Position numbers and translations under genes: made by a program. A DNA stretch of 24,074 nucleotides from CAJXZP01 sp049606935 (GTDB lineage Bacteria; Bacteroidota; Bacteroidia; Flavobacteriales_G; Salibacteraceae), in the NCBI GenBank assembly GCA_049606935.1, contig JBMYWA010000034.1, positions 1-24,074 on the forward strand. Direction: 5' to 3'. Below are positions 1-7,341 of this stretch, in pieces. The notes beneath the pieces are model-generated. The model was not told the DNA's origin. It saw nothing but the letters and a program-made list of their open reading frames with translations, and made no database searches. Each line of letters opens with the position of its first letter. The stretch's first letter is position 1.

Positions 1-1
1 T

Positions 2-832
2 AATTCTATTAACGTAAATCCTCTTGCAAATGCCACTTACACGGTTACCGTAACTTCTAGTTTAAGCTGTAGTTCGGTAGAAAGTATTGATGTAATCGTA
101 AACGATTTACCTATAATTTCTACTTCCAATGATACCACAGTTTGTGCTGGAGACACCATAACAATAACTAGTTCAAGTAATGCTGCAAATACGGTATGGA
201 ATACGGGTAGCACCTCAACTAGCATTACTGTTAGCCCCGCGCAAAATTCAAACTATGTAATTTTAGCCACAAGCAATTTAGGTTGCTTAATATCAGATAC
301 CATTAATATTACCGTTGAAAATGCGCTACCCATTTCGATAGGAAATGACATCCTTCTTAACGATGTATCATTACAAAGCGTAACGTATGATGCTGGTAAC
401 GGGTTTATTAGTTACTTATGGAATAATAATACCATAAACCAAACCATTACTATTAACTACGATCCTTTAAAATCAGGAGCCGTAGATACCATTTCAGTGA
501 TAGCAACATCCATTTCTGGCTGTAAATCTTTTGATACCGCATTCGTAACGTACGACATACCATCAGGTTTAGAGGGTTTTGATTTGGAACTGTTTGAATT
601 TATGTTGTACCCTAACCCTACAAAAGGAGAGGTTACTTTAGCATTTGGCTCTTTTATTCCAGTTACTTCCATTAATGTTTACGACATTAATTCGAGACTC
701 GTTCATCAGCAATTAATAAACGAAAACCTAGACTCTGTAAACATGAATCTTTTCAATTTAAACCCAGGAGTTTACTTTATTCAAGTAAATTCAAACCAGA
801 AAGCATTATTAAAGAGAATAATCATCCAGTAA
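2..832 (+). CDS. T9SS-secreted Ig-like repeat protein, 3' part (5' end outside window)
   Basis: The reading frame is open from the first bases of the window and runs to a TAA at 830-832, so only the C-terminal 276 residues are visible. They contain at least one Ig/PKD-like module, with TVCAGDTITIT followed by a Gly-Cys (SNLGCLISDT) and a closing TINITVE strand. This pattern is typical of large Bacteroidota surface adhesins. The last ~80 residues form a type A T9SS C-terminal sorting domain: LYPNPTKGEVTLAF, then SINVYDINSRLV, then LNPGVYFIQV and a basic KALLKRIIIQ end. In this family the tail directs export through the type IX system and is removed or replaced by an anchor at the cell surface. 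The function of the missing N-terminal part cannot be told. The repeats suggest adhesion or a gliding-associated surface protein, but that is inference. Confidence 0.85.
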   Translation, partial: NSINVNPLANATYTVTVTSSLSCSSVESIDVIVNDLPIISTSNDTTVCAGDTITITSSSNAANTVWNTGSTSTSITVSPAQNSNYVILATSNLGCLISDTINITVENALPISIGNDILLNDVSLQSVTYDAGNGFISYLWNNNTINQTITINYDPLKSGAVDTISVIATSISGCKSFDTAFVTYDIPSGLEGFDLELFEFMLYPNPTKGEVTLAFGSFIPVTSINVYDINSRLVHQQLINENLDSVNMNLFNLNPGVYFIQVNSNQKALLKRIIIQ

Positions 833-952
833 CTGACATTTAAAAGACTTGTTTTTTTTAGTAACTAAATAAACCTCTTGCTAGGTTAGATTTTGGCCCA
901 ACAATAATTATAGGTGATCTGCTTCTATTAAACCTATCGAAGGTTTGGTTAT

Positions 953-2311
953 TTACTCCATCAAACCTTTCGCGTATTCATCTACATTAATCCCTCCATA
1001 ATTACCAGAGCTCATAAACAATAGGTTTTTACCTGACCAAGAAATTTGTTCTAGGTATACCTTTAAATCAGCTGTAGAGTTTTTTATGATTAAGTCTTCT
1101 TTACCAAAAGCTTCTTTTACTTGCTCAATGGTCAAATCTGGTAAGTTTTTATGCCTTGCTGTTTCTGGCAAATAAAATAGCACCGCATGATCTGGAGTAT
1201 CAAACGAACCTCTATATTCTTTCAAAAACTCGGGATTGAAGCTACTAAAAGTATGTAATTCCATTACAGCAACTAACTCTCTTTCTGGCCATTGCGCTTT
1301 AACCGCACTACTGGTTGCTTTTAATTTTGATGGAGAATGTGCAAAGTCTTTGTAAATAACGGTATTGTCATTTTGAGCAACGGTTTCTAATCGCTTTGCC
1401 GCCCCACCAAAGTTTGTTATAGCTTCGTAGAACATTTCATTTGAAATACCAATTTGATTCAACACCAATCTTGCGCCATTCAAATTCTGCAAATTATGAG
1501 TACCAAATACATTTAACTCCACTTCATTTCCATCTACCACTAAAGCTGTTTTTCCGTTAGCTACTTTGTTTTCGGGAGTAGAATAACCATATGTTTTTAC
1601 CGATGAATCAGCATCTTTAACCACCTTTTTAATTTCTGCATCTTCATTGAAATATATCAAAGAACCATTTGGTTCTATTGTTCTTACAAAATCAGAAAAC
1701 TGTTCCACGTAGAAGTCAAAAGTGGGAAATACATTAATGTGGTCCCAAGCAATACCTGATATCAAAGAAACATGTGGTTTATACCAAATGAACTTAGGTC
1801 GCATATCTATAGGAGAAGATAAATATTCATCGCCTTCTAAAATAATAATTGGAGCTTCTTTGGTTAATTTCACCATTCTATCAAAACCCGCTAATTGTGC
1901 TCCTACCATATAATCAAAGTCTTTATTGAAATGACTTAACACATGTAAAATCATGGAGGTTATAGTCGTTTTTCCATGACTTCCCGCAATAACAACTCTG
2001 GTTTTATCTTTAGATTGATTGTAAATGAATTCTGGATAAGAATACACTTTGAGATTTAACTCTTGGGCTATTAATAACTCTGGGTTGTCTTTCCGAGCAT
2101 GCATTCCCAAAATCACTGCATCTATATCAGATGATAATTTTTCTGGAAACCAACCAAAAGTATCGGGTAATATCCCTGCCTTTAGTAATCTTCCTTTAGA
2201 AGGTTCAAAAACCTCATCATCGCTACCAGTAACATGGTAACCCTTATCGTGCATGGCTAAAGCAAGATTATGCATAGCACTTCCCCCAATGGCAATAAAA
2301 TGAATTCTCAT
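953..2311 (-). CDS. mpl: Mpl-like Mur ligase (UDP-MurNAc:tripeptide ligase family)
   Basis: A 452-residue cytoplasmic ATP-dependent Mur ligase. The N-terminal Rossmann part starts HFIAIGGSAMHNLA with VTGSD at about residues 27-31. The ATP-binding P-loop is GSHGKTT (110-116). The central-domain acidic motif EGDEY is followed by SPIDMRPKF, which resembles the EADEY...KRSKF stretch of Mpl more than MurC. WDHINVFP corresponds to the conserved His region, and DFAHSPSK (Asp-Phe-Ala-His) begins the C-terminal domain. In characterised bacteria Mpl joins recovered L-Ala-D-Glu-mDAP tripeptide to UDP-MurNAc, so it recycles peptidoglycan. The start is preceded by TAGGAG only two bases upstream, so Shine-Dalgarno help is doubtful. 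It stands alone, divergent from the thioesterase operon. Bacteroidota copies are often simply named peptidoglycan synthetase. MurC is the alternative, but I consider Mpl more likely. Confidence 0.8.
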   Translation of the reverse strand: MRIHFIAIGGSAMHNLALAMHDKGYHVTGSDDEVFEPSKGRLLKAGILPDTFGWFPEKLSSDIDAVILGMHARKDNPELLIAQELNLKVYSYPEFIYNQSKDKTRVVIAGSHGKTTITSMILHVLSHFNKDFDYMVGAQLAGFDRMVKLTKEAPIIILEGDEYLSSPIDMRPKFIWYKPHVSLISGIAWDHINVFPTFDFYVEQFSDFVRTIEPNGSLIYFNEDAEIKKVVKDADSSVKTYGYSTPENKVANGKTALVVDGNEVELNVFGTHNLQNLNGARLVLNQIGISNEMFYEAITNFGGAAKRLETVAQNDNTVIYKDFAHSPSKLKATSSAVKAQWPERELVAVMELHTFSSFNPEFLKEYRGSFDTPDHAVLFYLPETARHKNLPDLTIEQVKEAFGKEDLIIKNSTADLKVYLEQISWSGKNLLFMSSGNYGGINVDEYAKGLME

Positions 2312-2436
2312 AACTCCTAATCAATCAATAGTTTAAAATTACCATTACAGTCCCATGGCTATATTGGCTTAAACCATAAACATACCATCAATATGGATAA
2401 TTCATTTTACGCATTAAATGTTCTTATAAACACATA

Positions 2437-2458
2437 CATGTTTGTGAGTCACATCATG
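2437..2458. promoter_or_regulatory. Interrupted palindrome upstream of the thioesterase operon
   Basis: CATG-TT-TGTGA-G-TCACA-T-CATG is a near-perfect inverted repeat. The core TGTGAGTCACA (2443-2453) is a perfect 5+1+5 palindrome and the outer CATG arms also pair. It ends 23 bases upstream of the -7 box at 2482, so it sits where an operator could act. The half-sites resemble TGTGA/TCACA of Crp-type sites, but the spacer is 1 base rather than 6, so assignment to a Crp protein is not supported. Confidence 0.3.
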
Positions 2459-2481
2459 ATAATTAGACTCCATTTTCATAT

Positions 2482-2489
2482 TACTTTTG
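2482..2489 (+). promoter_or_regulatory. Bacteroidota -7 promoter box for the thioesterase operon
   Basis: TACTTTTG matches TAnnTTTG exactly. It lies 15 bases before the ATG at 2505, giving a predicted leader of about ten bases. No TTG is present 17-23 bases upstream, so the -33 element is missing or replaced by an activator. Confidence 0.5.
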
Positions 2490-2504
2490 CATAAAATTTA
2501 AGAG

Positions 2505-2900
2505 ATGGAATTCATAAATCAACGAATATGCATGGGTAAAGACCTTGGGGTTCATGGCAACCTATTTGGAGGGAATATGCTCAGTTGGATTGATGAAGCT
2601 GCCGGTACTATGGCCGCAAGTGTTTGCCAATCGCCCAACATGGTTACCGTAAAGATTGACGAAGTTGTTTTTCGTAAAGCGGTAAAAGTTGGCTATCTTA
2701 TTAAAATATATGGTCGTGTTTGTAAAATGGGAAGAACTTCGGTTACTTTGAAAGTGGAAGCCCGTAAACATAACGTAATAACACAAGAGGAGATTTTGGT
2801 TTGTGAAACTGAAATTACCTTTGTTCGCATTGATGAATATGGAGATGCATCTCCAATTCCTCAAAATGTTAGAAACGAATACGCTGAATTTGCTAAATAA
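2505..2900 (+). CDS. Hotdog-fold acyl-CoA thioesterase (YciA/BFIT-like)
   Basis: A 131-residue single hotdog domain, the usual length for YciA-type acyl-CoA hydrolases. The hotdog helix motif HGNLFGGNMLSWIDEAAG (about residues 17-34) contains the conserved N..FGG and catalytic Asp seen in this family, and VKIDEVVFRKAVKVG with GRVCKMGRTSVTLKVEA gives the usual central strands. Members hydrolyse fatty acyl-CoA to free acid and CoA in the cytoplasm; chain-length preference cannot be read here. It is first in a same-strand run, with only 8 bases to the metal-efflux permease. A -7 box lies 15 bases upstream, which supports this start. Confidence 0.88.
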   Translation: MEFINQRICMGKDLGVHGNLFGGNMLSWIDEAAGTMAASVCQSPNMVTVKIDEVVFRKAVKVGYLIKIYGRVCKMGRTSVTLKVEARKHNVITQEEILVCETEITFVRIDEYGDASPIPQNVRNEYAEFAK

Positions 2901-2908
2901 TTTATAAA

Positions 2909-4159
2909 ATGGATACGCTCCTAAATTTTCTGAAATCGTTCATCATTGAATTGGTGTATTTATTTGCAGAAATGTCACCTTACCTCCTTTTGGGGTTTGC
3001 TTTGGCAGGAGTATTACATGTGTATTTCCCAAAACACAAGGTGGCTAAATACCTTGGTCGTAAAAACCTTACTTCCGTGGTAAATGCAGCAATTTTAGGA
3101 ATTCCACTCCCTCTCTGTTCATGCGGAGTTATTCCAACCGGAATTTCATTTAATAAAAATGGAGCAACAAAGGGAGCTACGGTTTCATTTCTAATTTCTA
3201 CGCCACAAACGGGAGTAGATTCTATTCTTGTAACGTATTCTCTTTTAGGTTTGCCTTTTGCTTTGATTAGGCCCATTGCAGCATTTGTTACTGGAATTTT
3301 TGGCGGAGCACTTACTAATGCCACAGATGATTCTGCAGAAGAGTTAATTGAAAACAAAGAAGACGAAAAAGTTTATTCAAACAAATTTAAATCGGCTTTG
3401 CATTATGCCTTCGTAGAATTTTTACAAGACATAGCGCAATGGTTATTAGTTGGGCTAGCCATTGCCGCATTTATTTCCGTTATTATTCCAGATGGTTTTA
3501 TTGAAAGTAATCTAGGCAACCCATTTGTAAACATGCTCATTGTTTTGGTGGCGTCTATCCCGATGTATGTGTGCGCTACTGGATCGGTTCCTATTGCAGC
3601 TGTTTTAATGATGAAAGGCTTAAGCCCTGGTGCAGCTTTTGTTTTTTTAATGGCCGGACCAGCCACCAATGCCGCTACCATGACAGTTATTAAACAAGCC
3701 ATGGGTACAAAGGCTTTAGTTTCTTACTTATCCAGTATTATTGGTGGTGCTATAATTATTGGATTAATTATTAATCAACTACCTCCTGATTGGTTCGTTT
3801 TACCAGGAATGAGTATGGAAGGACATAATCACCAAGAAATTTCCTTAGGTTGGTTTGAATGGGCTTCGGCTGGAACTCTATTAATATTGATTTTAAACGG
3901 GTTTCGAATCCAATACATTCCAAAAAAATTAAAACTAGAAAACATGAACGATAACGAAAAAGTATTTGCTGTTAACGGTATGACATGTAATCACTGCAAG
4001 TCATCAGTAGAAACCAATTTAAGTAAACTAGAAAACATTGATTTTGTAGAAGTTGACCTAGCCAATAAGGTAGTTCACGTAAAAGGGAATCAAATCAACA
4101 ACTCAAAAATTGAAGACACCTTGCAAAATTTAGGATTTGACTACCAAGGTGAGAAATAA
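2909..4159 (+). CDS. SO_0444-type Cu/Zn efflux permease with C-terminal HMA domain
   Basis: A 416-residue polytopic inner-membrane permease of the DUF318/ArsP-like superfamily. The signature GIPLPLCSCGVIPTG (about residues 64-78) has the paired Cys70 and Cys72 expected to contact metal. SFLISTPQTGVDSI and the second-half repeat MAGPATNAATMTVI are also typical. After the last membrane segment there is a His-containing loop (GHNHQE) and then a separate heavy-metal-associated domain from about residue 351, with GMTCNHC giving the Cys360/Cys363 metal site. This architecture matches the family described as SO_0444 Cu/Zn efflux transporters. By family knowledge it should export copper or zinc from the cytoplasm, with the HMA domain delivering or sensing the ion. 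It follows the thioesterase by 8 bases. The substrate is inferred; arsenic species would be the alternative for this superfamily. Confidence 0.87.
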   Translation: MDTLLNFLKSFIIELVYLFAEMSPYLLLGFALAGVLHVYFPKHKVAKYLGRKNLTSVVNAAILGIPLPLCSCGVIPTGISFNKNGATKGATVSFLISTPQTGVDSILVTYSLLGLPFALIRPIAAFVTGIFGGALTNATDDSAEELIENKEDEKVYSNKFKSALHYAFVEFLQDIAQWLLVGLAIAAFISVIIPDGFIESNLGNPFVNMLIVLVASIPMYVCATGSVPIAAVLMMKGLSPGAAFVFLMAGPATNAATMTVIKQAMGTKALVSYLSSIIGGAIIIGLIINQLPPDWFVLPGMSMEGHNHQEISLGWFEWASAGTLLILILNGFRIQYIPKKLKLENMNDNEKVFAVNGMTCNHCKSSVETNLSKLENIDFVEVDLANKVVHVKGNQINNSKIEDTLQNLGFDYQGEK

Positions 4160-4214
4160 TATTTACTAATCCATTATTCATATATTTTTCAAAATCAAAT
4201 CCCTTCTATTCTCT

Positions 4215-5192
4215 ATGGATGCTTACTTTTATCCATCCTGGATGAAAATAACAACCAACATAATCAATTCTATTAAAAACACGGGGTTTAGTTCCATTCC
4301 CGAAAATAGTGGTAATCGATTAGTAAATAAGAATGGCCTAGTCAACATAAAGCGAACTGGGCTATCTTTTTCGCAAACCTTTAGTATTTTCCATTGGCTC
4401 ATTAACATGAGCTGGACTCAATTTTTCACATTCACTTTTGTAGGTTATATTCTAGTAAACATTGCCTTTGGCATTTTATATGTGGCTTTCGGAATTGAAG
4501 GTTTGTCTGGAAATCACCCAGAAAAACTAATGGGTCAATTTCTAGATGCATTTTATTTTAGTTCTCAAACATTAACTACTCTTGGTTATGGAGCTGTGAG
4601 CCCTGTTGCGCCTGCGCATAATATATTAGCCACCTTAGAATCGTTTTTAGGTTTACTTAGTTTTGCAACAACCTCTGGGTTACTATACGGAAGGTTTTCA
4701 AAACCACAAGCTAAAATGCTTTTCACTAAAAATGCTTTAATTTCTCCGTACAAAACAGGAGAACGTGGTTTAATGGTGCGATTGGTGAACAAGAATGATG
4801 ACCAACTTATTAATGTTAATGCAAGCCTTACTTTATCATGGTTAGACGATGTTGAAGGTACAAGAACTAGAAGATTTAAAAAACTAGATTTAGAAATTTC
4901 GCATATCGATATGTTGGCCTCTAGCTGGACGGTAGTTCATCCAATTTCTGAAAACAGTCCTTTCATTGGATGGAATAAGGATACCCTTAGTGATTTAAAG
5001 ATAGAAATGATTTTGCAAGTGGACGCCTATGATCAAACCTATTCTCAGCAAATACATACTCGTACTTCCTACCGATATGATGAGTTTATTTGGGGAGCAA
5101 AATTCAGGTCTGTATTAGGATCAAACGAAGATGGCCAATCTATACTCAAATTAGATGAGTTTGACGATTATGATTTAACGCCACTGGTTTAA
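4215..5192 (+). CDS. Inward-rectifier (KirBac-type) potassium channel
   Basis: A 325-residue two-helix potassium channel. An amphipathic slide-helix region (SFSQTFSIFHWLINMSW) precedes TM1 (about 68-92). The pore helix FSSQTLTTLGYG carries the selectivity filter T-L-G-Y-G at 122-126, where TIGYG is the usual form. TM2 spans about 135-160. The remaining ~165 residues are the beta-rich cytoplasmic Kir domain (GLMVRLVNKNDDQLINVNASLTL, then SSWTVVHPI with ENSPFIGW). The product should be a tetrameric K+ channel in the inner membrane gated by its cytoplasmic domain. The listed ATG is the longest choice. An ATG at 4242 (MKITTN) better resembles the N-terminus I expect for flavobacterial Kir proteins and may be the real start. 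It follows the permease after 55 bases with no terminator visible, so co-transcription is likely. Confidence 0.88.
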   Translation: MDAYFYPSWMKITTNIINSIKNTGFSSIPENSGNRLVNKNGLVNIKRTGLSFSQTFSIFHWLINMSWTQFFTFTFVGYILVNIAFGILYVAFGIEGLSGNHPEKLMGQFLDAFYFSSQTLTTLGYGAVSPVAPAHNILATLESFLGLLSFATTSGLLYGRFSKPQAKMLFTKNALISPYKTGERGLMVRLVNKNDDQLINVNASLTLSWLDDVEGTRTRRFKKLDLEISHIDMLASSWTVVHPISENSPFIGWNKDTLSDLKIEMILQVDAYDQTYSQQIHTRTSYRYDEFIWGAKFRSVLGSNEDGQSILKLDEFDDYDLTPLV

Positions 5193-5201
5193 AATTGCAT
5201 C

Positions 5202-5996
5202 GTGTTTCAAAAAAAGTTTTTCTACCTTATCCATATCCAGTATTTAGGATTTAGGCTCCATGGATGGGCCAAACAACCAGACCGCAAAACGGTACATGGA
5301 TTAATTGACAAAACACTGCGTTTTGCCTTGGGCCATACTAACTTTAAAACCATGGGAACTAGCCGGACAGATGCCCTAGTTTCTGCCAATCACAGTGCCT
5401 TTGAACTCTTTTTACAGGAACCATTAGAAAGTAAAAGTGATTTTTTAGATTTTTTTAATCAAAACCTTCCATCAGATATAAGAGCATTGCGAATAGAAGA
5501 GGTTGATGAAAGCTTCAATATCATCAATACCGCCAAAACAAAACACTACGAATACCTTTTTTCATTTGGAAAAAAAGCGCATCCCATGAGCGCTTCCATT
5601 ATGAGTTTCATCCAATCTGATTTAGATATTGAACTTATGCAAAAAGGAGCTCAACTGTTTTTAGGCAAACATAATTTTGGCACTTTTGTAACTAAACCTA
5701 AACCCAATACTAATTTTGAGAGGGAAATTTTAATATCCGAAATTATCCCTAATAATAAATACACCGCAAGTTTCTTCCCTGAAAAAAGTTTTATCTACAG
5801 AATAAGCGCTAAAGGGTTTATGCGAAATCAAGTTAGATTAATGATGGGCCAATTAATTCAATTAGGAAGAAAAGAAATTACCTTGGAAGAATTAGAGCGA
5901 TTATTAAATAAGGGCAGAGAAAAGCCGCTGACATTTATTGCTCCTGCTTCAGGCCTTATTTTAGAGTCTATTGAGTTTGATAAATCAAAAAAATAA
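5202..5996 (+). CDS. TruA-family tRNA pseudouridine synthase, divergent
   Basis: A 264-residue TruA-fold enzyme. The N-terminal strand with YLGFRLHGWAKQP aligns with the YDGxxFxGWQxQ start of TruA, and the catalytic loop is SRTDALVSA with Asp57. KHYEYLF follows the Asp loop as in the family, and FIYRISAKGFMRNQVRLMMG matches the conserved C-terminal fold motif (FxxxGxGFLxxMVR in typical TruA). TruA isomerises uridines 38-40 of the tRNA anticodon arm. Here the usual GRTDAGVHA is altered around the Asp, so this may be a lineage-specific paralogue with a different target; the gene symbol is therefore left blank. The start codon is GTG, 9 bases after the channel gene's stop, and no ATG is available in that position. 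It ends the operon, with a strong hairpin seven bases downstream. Confidence 0.78.
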   Translation: MFQKKFFYLIHIQYLGFRLHGWAKQPDRKTVHGLIDKTLRFALGHTNFKTMGTSRTDALVSANHSAFELFLQEPLESKSDFLDFFNQNLPSDIRALRIEEVDESFNIINTAKTKHYEYLFSFGKKAHPMSASIMSFIQSDLDIELMQKGAQLFLGKHNFGTFVTKPKPNTNFEREILISEIIPNNKYTASFFPEKSFIYRISAKGFMRNQVRLMMGQLIQLGRKEITLEELERLLNKGREKPLTFIAPASGLILESIEFDKSKK

Positions 5997-6003
5997 TCAA
6001 AAA

Positions 6004-6024
6004 AAAGCCGCTAAAAGCGGCTTT
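6004..6024. terminator. Intrinsic terminator between convergent genes
   Basis: An 8-bp perfect stem AAAGCCGC / GCGGCTTT with loop TAAAA. The run of eight A at 5999-6006 becomes a U-tract for transcripts from the minus strand, so it terminates the lipoprotein gene ending at 6045 well. For the plus-strand operon the U-tract is poor, though the stem may still help. Confidence 0.85.
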
Positions 6025-6044
6025 AAACTGTTTATTAATACTCT

Positions 6045-6536
6045 TTAATGACTCAATGTCATTTTATAGGTAATGTCAGCCATTAAACCCGAATCATACT
6101 CAGTAATTTGAATTGACATTTGACTAGAAGTTAAAGTAATAATATCAAATTCATCAACGTAACCCGCATCATCAATACGCAATTTTGTGTCGTTTGAAGT
6201 TAACTCCCAAGTTCCTGCGCTTTCTGTTTGTGGGTCGTTAGGGTCGCATTTTGTAGCACCCTCATCTGCTACAATACTTTTGTCAGATTTGAAAATCATT
6301 ATATCATCTTTTTCACAATCGTCAAAAGTTGCAAAAACATCCATTGTACCAATTGGATCAGGAAAAGTAGCTTCAATTGAGGTAGTTACCCATCCGCTGG
6401 AGGTTAATAATCCTGCCTTTGAGACTGATGTCCCATCAGATCCTCCATTGTCATCATCCTTTTTACAAGAACCAAGAGCTGTTAAAAGTGCAATTCCTAT
6501 AACCGCAAAAAAGATTGAAGTGTGTTTATTTTTCAT
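6045..6536 (-). CDS. Lipoprotein with lipocalin-like domain, tandem copy 1
   Basis: A 163-residue predicted lipoprotein when started at the ATG at 6536 (MKNKHTS). The signal peptide ends in the lipobox LGSC, followed by an acidic/Gly linker (KKDDDNGGSDG), consistent with export to the outer membrane surface in Bacteroidota. The mature part begins LLTSSGWVTTSIEA and continues with short beta-rich stretches (GTWELTSNDTKLRI, QMSIQITEYD), as in the small lipocalin-like lipoproteins of this phylum; the ligand is unknown. An upstream in-frame GTG at 6554 is rejected because it overlaps the promoter box. The next gene upstream encodes a protein of exactly the same length with matching layout (GGWVMSS, DESEKNDVLYF versus SGWVTTS, DDCEKDDIMIF), so the two are tandem paralogues. 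Confidence 0.75.
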   Translation of the reverse strand: MKNKHTSIFFAVIGIALLTALGSCKKDDDNGGSDGTSVSKAGLLTSSGWVTTSIEATFPDPIGTMDVFATFDDCEKDDIMIFKSDKSIVADEGATKCDPNDPQTESAGTWELTSNDTKLRIDDAGYVDEFDIITLTSSQMSIQITEYDSGLMADITYKMTLSH

Positions 6537-6553
6537 AATAATGTTATTTTGCA

Positions 6554-6582
6554 CAAATATAGCGAACCTTTTTTATTTCAAA
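6554..6582 (-). promoter_or_regulatory. Bacteroidota promoter of lipoprotein copy 1
   Basis: Read on the minus strand, TTTG (6582-6579) is followed after 17 bases by TATATTTG (6561-6554), matching the TTG-N17-23-TAnnTTTG layout known for Flavobacterium. Transcription would start around 6547-6548, leaving a leader of roughly 11 bases before the ATG at 6536 and excluding the GTG at 6554 as a start. Confidence 0.7.
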
Positions 6583-6602
6583 ATGCAGCACACTGAAAAA
6601 AC

Positions 6603-6625
6603 AAAAGCCGCTAAAAGCGACTTTT
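6603..6625 (-). terminator. Intrinsic terminator of lipoprotein copy 2
   Basis: The stem AAAAGCCGC / GCGACTTTT has loop TAAAA. The single C-A mismatch seen on the plus strand becomes a G-U wobble pair in minus-strand RNA, so the stem is intact only for minus-strand transcripts. It is followed on the minus strand by TTTTGTTTTTT. It repeats 16 bases (AAAGCCGCTAAAAGCG) of the terminator at 6004 exactly 600 bases away. Confidence 0.75.
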
Positions 6626-6649
6626 CTGGGGGTGATATGTGCAGTTCAT

Positions 6650-7141
6650 TTAGCTTTTATAGCCAAATGTACTTTTTACTTTTTTATCTAAAGTCTCATC
6701 AAACTCAATTACGGAAATTACTAATTCTGAATCGTTTAATGTTTCAATAATTAATTCGGTTACATTTTCACCAGATTGAATTATTAATTTGGAGTCATCT
6801 TCTGCTAATGACCAATTTCCTTGCATAACATCTTTAATGTCTATCCTTCCCGACTTAAACACTTTCGAAGATCTAACCGTTTTACTATTTGGGTAGAAGT
6901 ATAAAACATCGTTCTTTTCTGACTCATCCATAAAGAAAAACATATCTAATTCCCCTTCTGGAGCGCCAAAATCTTTGGTGGCTGAGCTCATTACCCATCC
7001 TCCTTTACTCAGTAATGAAAAATTTTCAGACTTGATAGTTGTTGCTGTGGAATTGTTTCGTGTAGTACACGATTCCAAAGTAGAAAGAAAAGCTAAGGCA
7101 AAGATTACAATTAGAGCAGAAATGTATTTTGTAGTTTTCAT
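6650..7141 (-). CDS. Lipoprotein, tandem copy 2 (paralogue of the 6045-6536 gene)
   Basis: A 163-residue predicted lipoprotein when started at the ATG at 7141 (MKTTKYISA). A hydrophobic signal segment (ALIVIFALAFLSTL) leads to the lipobox LESC and a Thr/Asn/Ser-rich linker. The mature domain starts LLSKGGWVMSSATKDFG and ends in beta-rich ELVISVIEFDETLDKKVKS. The Cys, the GGWV motif, the ESEKND block and the total length line up with the neighbouring gene, but overall identity is low, so the duplication is old. A longer in-frame ATG at 7168 is unlikely because it lies inside the -7 box at 7166-7173. No function can be assigned; a lipocalin-like surface lipoprotein is the best structural guess. 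Confidence 0.72.
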   Translation of the reverse strand: MKTTKYISALIVIFALAFLSTLESCTTRNNSTATTIKSENFSLLSKGGWVMSSATKDFGAPEGELDMFFFMDESEKNDVLYFYPNSKTVRSSKVFKSGRIDIKDVMQGNWSLAEDDSKLIIQSGENVTELIIETLNDSELVISVIEFDETLDKKVKSTFGYKS

Positions 7142-7165
7142 ATTAGTTGGTGTGTTTTGTGATTG

Positions 7166-7173
7166 CAAATATA
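7166..7173 (-). promoter_or_regulatory. -7 promoter box of lipoprotein copy 2
   Basis: TATATTTG on the minus strand is identical to the box of the downstream paralogue. No TTG occurs 17-23 bases upstream. Instead a 14-base direct repeat lies at 7197-7231, where an activator would bind. Confidence 0.55.
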
Positions 7174-7196
7174 TGTGGGAGGTAAAGTATTGGAAA

Positions 7197-7231
7197 CTAT
7201 TTAGTCACAAATTATCACTATTTGGTCACAA
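7197..7231. promoter_or_regulatory. Direct-repeat operator candidate, 21-bp period
   Basis: CTATTTAGTCACAA (7197-7210) recurs as CTATTTGGTCACAA (7218-7231), identical at 13 of 14 positions with a start-to-start distance of 21 bases, about two helical turns. It sits in the divergent region between the lipoprotein and the GT39 gene, just upstream of the lipoprotein -7 box. Such spacing is typical of a protein dimer bound to one DNA face, for example LytTR regulators. The identity of the binder is unknown. Confidence 0.45.
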
Positions 7232-7341
7232 GGAAATTTTCAACCTTATATAGGCCATGCGAACTGGATAAATAAAAAATGTAAACACCCTTAGATTCCA
7301 CAATTTATTCACAAATTTGCAACCCTAGATAACATCATAAT

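Noticed and set aside
930..946. Hairpin AAACCT-ATCGA-AGGTTT between the T9SS gene and mpl
   Set aside because: Stem is only six pairs, AT-rich, with no U-tract on either strand; not convincing as a terminator.
6187..6750. 187-codon open frame on the plus strand
   Set aside because: It is antisense to both tandem lipoproteins and crosses the terminator at 6603; composition is odd and it has no promoter. The minus-strand genes have signal peptides, lipoboxes and promoter boxes.
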